Both the position numbers and the translations under genes were made by a program. The notes beneath the pieces were generated by a model, which made no database searches, was not told the DNA's origin, and saw only the letters and a program-made list of their open reading frames with translations. Below are positions 61,403-64,000 of a stretch of 64,000 bases of DNA, piece after piece. The DNA is from Arctopsyche grandis (Eukaryota > Arthropoda > Insecta > Trichoptera > Hydropsychidae): assembly GCF_051622035.1 (NCBI RefSeq), contig NC_135356.1, positions 18,837,685 to 18,901,684 on the forward strand, in the 5' to 3' direction. The first letter of the stretch is position 1; each line of letters starts with the position of its first letter.

Positions 61403-62492
61403 TAGGGTTTCTGATCCGGGTCGACTCGGGACAGACATTCCCGGGAATTCACGGAATTTGTGTTGTCCCGGGTCCCGGGAATTCTTATCTAGAATCCCGG
61501 GAATCGGATTTTAAAAAAATCTTGAGAATATATAACATTTTCACTGCACAAAGGGAAATAATAAATCAAATACACAAAGAATCGTAAATATTCTCAAAAG
61601 TTTATTGTTTAGCAATAAGTACAGCGCATTCCCCGAACGTGGAAGCTATATGACATCATGGTTCTGTGCGTTTGGCCAAAATCGTTTCTTGTAATTCTAT
61701 TTTAGGAAAAGGACTCGGCCTTACCGATGAATTATTCCGAAAATTGAAAATTAAAATCGAAGAAAGCAGAAGCGTAAGACTGCTTCTTTTAACACAAATT
61801 TTAAATAATTCTGATTTTATACCGAACAAAACATTCTTTAAATGTTGTAATAAAAGCGAATTTATATCCTATGGTGAAATAATTATGAAGCGAGTATACA
61901 TATATCCTTGTTGTATTGACGATTCCACAATAGTAGAAACTCTTTTAGATTCTGATGAAGATGAAACACTTGTGTTTGACGATGAATGAAGAATTAAATA
62001 AGGAGTTATCAAAGAAAAATTTACAAAATAACGTAAATAAAAATAGCCTCGACTTTAAAAAAGAAATTAAAATATATGTACATGCTGAAAGAAGAAAATA
62101 ACGATAATTTAAAAAAAATGTTTATCGTCCCTTTTAACAATAAAACCAACTTCGACCGAAACTGAAAGAGTTTTTTCCATTGCCGGAAATTTTTGTATCA
62201 AATCTAGAAATATGCTTTTGGATTATCTTTTAAATATTTTAGTATTCTTAAGAAGCTACTATAAGTTTACTTTTATAATTACATTTTTTCTAGTTAATAG
62301 ATATATTATGTATTGTTTACATTTTTATATATTTCGTAAATAAATAAATATTTTTTTATTAATGAAAAAAAAATAAATTGAAAAAAAAAGTTGTTTTTAC
62401 ATGTGTCCCGGGATCCCGGGAATCCCGGGAACGATCCCGAGGTCCGTCCCGTGTCGCAGGAATTGAAAAAGTCCGGGAATACAGAAACCCTA
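61403..62492 (+). mobile_element. hAT transposon with decayed transposase, copy 2
   Basis: Same as 15715-16804, offset 45,688 bp. The dimerisation remnant is at 62131-62268. Confidence 0.82.
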
Positions 62493-64000
62493 GTGTGTAC
62501 ACGCAGAATGTGGTATGTGGAACGTCGACAAGTTCTCCTACATTTCTTAAAACCGTTATCGATCACTATCAAGCAAGGAAAAATACAAGGATGCAATTTT
62601 ACCGAACACACCCAGGGGGTCTTTTTTTTGACGTTTTGAAAGGACTATACCTTGTACGCGACATTTTTTCTACATGTTTAAAAAACCCACGTCCCACATT
62701 CACCGTTGTGTGATTTCGCCCTAAATCGTTTCAATGAGTCGAGAGAACATCAAAGATGATATTATCCATCTGCTGTAGGAAGAGACTTGGTTAAAACGCA
62801 TATGCTGTCCTTTTTACCCCATCTCGACCAATAGCATTTCGTAAGTACAATGTTCTATTGTCTGTACGATATGCTATTGGTCGAGAAGCACTGAAAGAGA
62901 TAACATGTACGTTTTACCTACATAAGTCTCTATCTGAACACTGATTTTTACCGAAGGGTTGATACACCCAAAAATGTTTCTACTCAAATGGAAAATATGT
63001 ATGTATGTAGTACATATGCACGTACATATGTATGTTGAAACATAAATTCAATTTGCTTATCATTTTATTGAAACTTCATGAATTGGGCAAAAGCATAAAT
63101 GAGAAATAGATAAAATAAGAAGAGGTATGTAAAAATAAAAGTATTCGCGATAATTTTTGGGGACTTTCTTCGCGGTTGTATCGATTGAAATGGAATGTAG
63201 ATGTCAGATGCCTAAGGGCCGCGTCAGGGTCACGTGGGAAATGGGGCAAAATGGTTTGGGGGAGGAGGAAAAAGCGTCGGAGCAAGTTAGGGAGGGTCGG
63301 GTTTTCACTCTCGTTGAATCTGACCTACCTCAAACATAGACAGACAATTTTATGCAACAGCAATGCATATATTTTTAACCAGATTTATTAAAAAACAAAA
63401 AGAAGTTGTTAAAATAAATCGTAAGTAAGTATATTGTGCATATGTACATGTACATACATGTACGTAAGTATGTATATTGTGCATATGTACATGTACATAT
63501 GAATATATTATGCGTGTATAGTAAAAAGTTTTGTTTAATTTCCTGTTCTAAAATTTAACAAAATCGACAAAAAACGAGTTTTACGCTAGTGGTAAGAACA
63601 ACCTGTCATGGGTCTGTATGTACATACAATGTATGAAAACCTGAAAATTAAAACAAAACTGTGTTTAAACGTAGACCTATGTATTGAAATGAAAATATTA
63701 TAGTTGTTTAAGAACTCTTGCCACACTGGTGGGTAGCGAGTGACCAGGACTTTTATTTTATTTTATTTCTCCAAATATACTGAATGCAGGGTTCGATATT
63801 TTATGTATTCCTATTCAAAACCTCGATGATTTTCGCCGGAAGCCCTTGTATGTACATATGCACATATGTACATGGCCTCACAGTACGCCATATAGAGGAA
63901 ATTCAGTACGACACACTCAACGATCAGTGTGAGGATGATATCTTCTTAGCTTATTTCATTACAAGCACTTATTTTATATTATTCGACGTATAATAGATGA

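Larger units (their letters stand above)
45702..64000. repeat. Right copy of the 18.3-kb near-identical duplication
   Basis: This is the second copy of 1-18312, in direct orientation. The match begins in the middle of a hAT-type element that is intact here (45189-46258), so 45702 is only the point where the window's first base recurs and is not a breakpoint. The match runs to the last base of the window. Period, direct orientation and near-identity fit a tandem unit of about 45.7 kb or an assembly duplication. Confidence 0.97.
53648..64000. other. No coding exon found upstream of the Met bHLH exon (copy 2)
   Basis: Mirror of 7947-18312. Apart from the listed transposons, SINEs and (AT)n tracts it shows nothing I can support as a gene. 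Confidence 0.6.

Overview
The window looks like nuclear DNA from an insect. It is AT-rich, its genes are split by GT..AG introns, and it is crowded with DNA transposons, a tRNA-derived SINE family, LINE and LTR fragments and long (AT)n tracts. Two insect genes can be read exon by exon. One is Methoprene-tolerant (Met), the bHLH-PAS juvenile hormone receptor, on the minus strand. The other is the ankyrin-repeat cation channel TRPA1, on the plus strand. I cannot fix the insect order from sequence alone.

Layout: 1-557 is the right part of a hAT-type element. 1298-7946 holds eight Met coding exons, from the bHLH domain to the stop codon. 7947-18312 holds no coding exon I can support; it contains hAT-type and piggyBac-like elements, a Jockey fragment nested in a hAT element, SINEs and an (AT)n tract. 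18313-26795 holds a SINE split by a hAT-type insertion, an LTR fragment and AT-rich hairpins. 26796-40400 holds eighteen TRPA1 coding exons that join without a frame break into 1091 codons plus a stop. Their introns carry a composite of a DNA transposon with an LTR element inside it, a GC-rich minisatellite fused to a Jockey 3' tail, and a decayed transposase gene. 40401-45188 is 3' flank with one possible minus-strand terminal exon (44213-44332). A hAT-type element occupies 45189-46258.

The dominant feature is a duplication. 1-18312 reappears at 45702-64000, offset 45,701 bp at first and 45,688 bp by the end. The only differences I found are two (AT)n lengths and one base. The second copy therefore carries a second Met (46999-53647) and the same transposons. 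No breakpoint lies in the window: all sequence that could overlap at this period does overlap. The data fit a tandem unit of about 45.7 kb that would include TRPA1, a very recent segmental duplication, or a false (haplotypic) duplication in the assembly.

Met and the TRPA1 that follows it are transcribed away from each other. The 5' coding exons of both are missing from view and should lie between about 8 kb and 26.8 kb if both genes are complete. Met is a nuclear hormone-activated transcription factor and TRPA1 a plasma-membrane sensor of heat and reactive chemicals. I see no sign that they act together; the link is physical.
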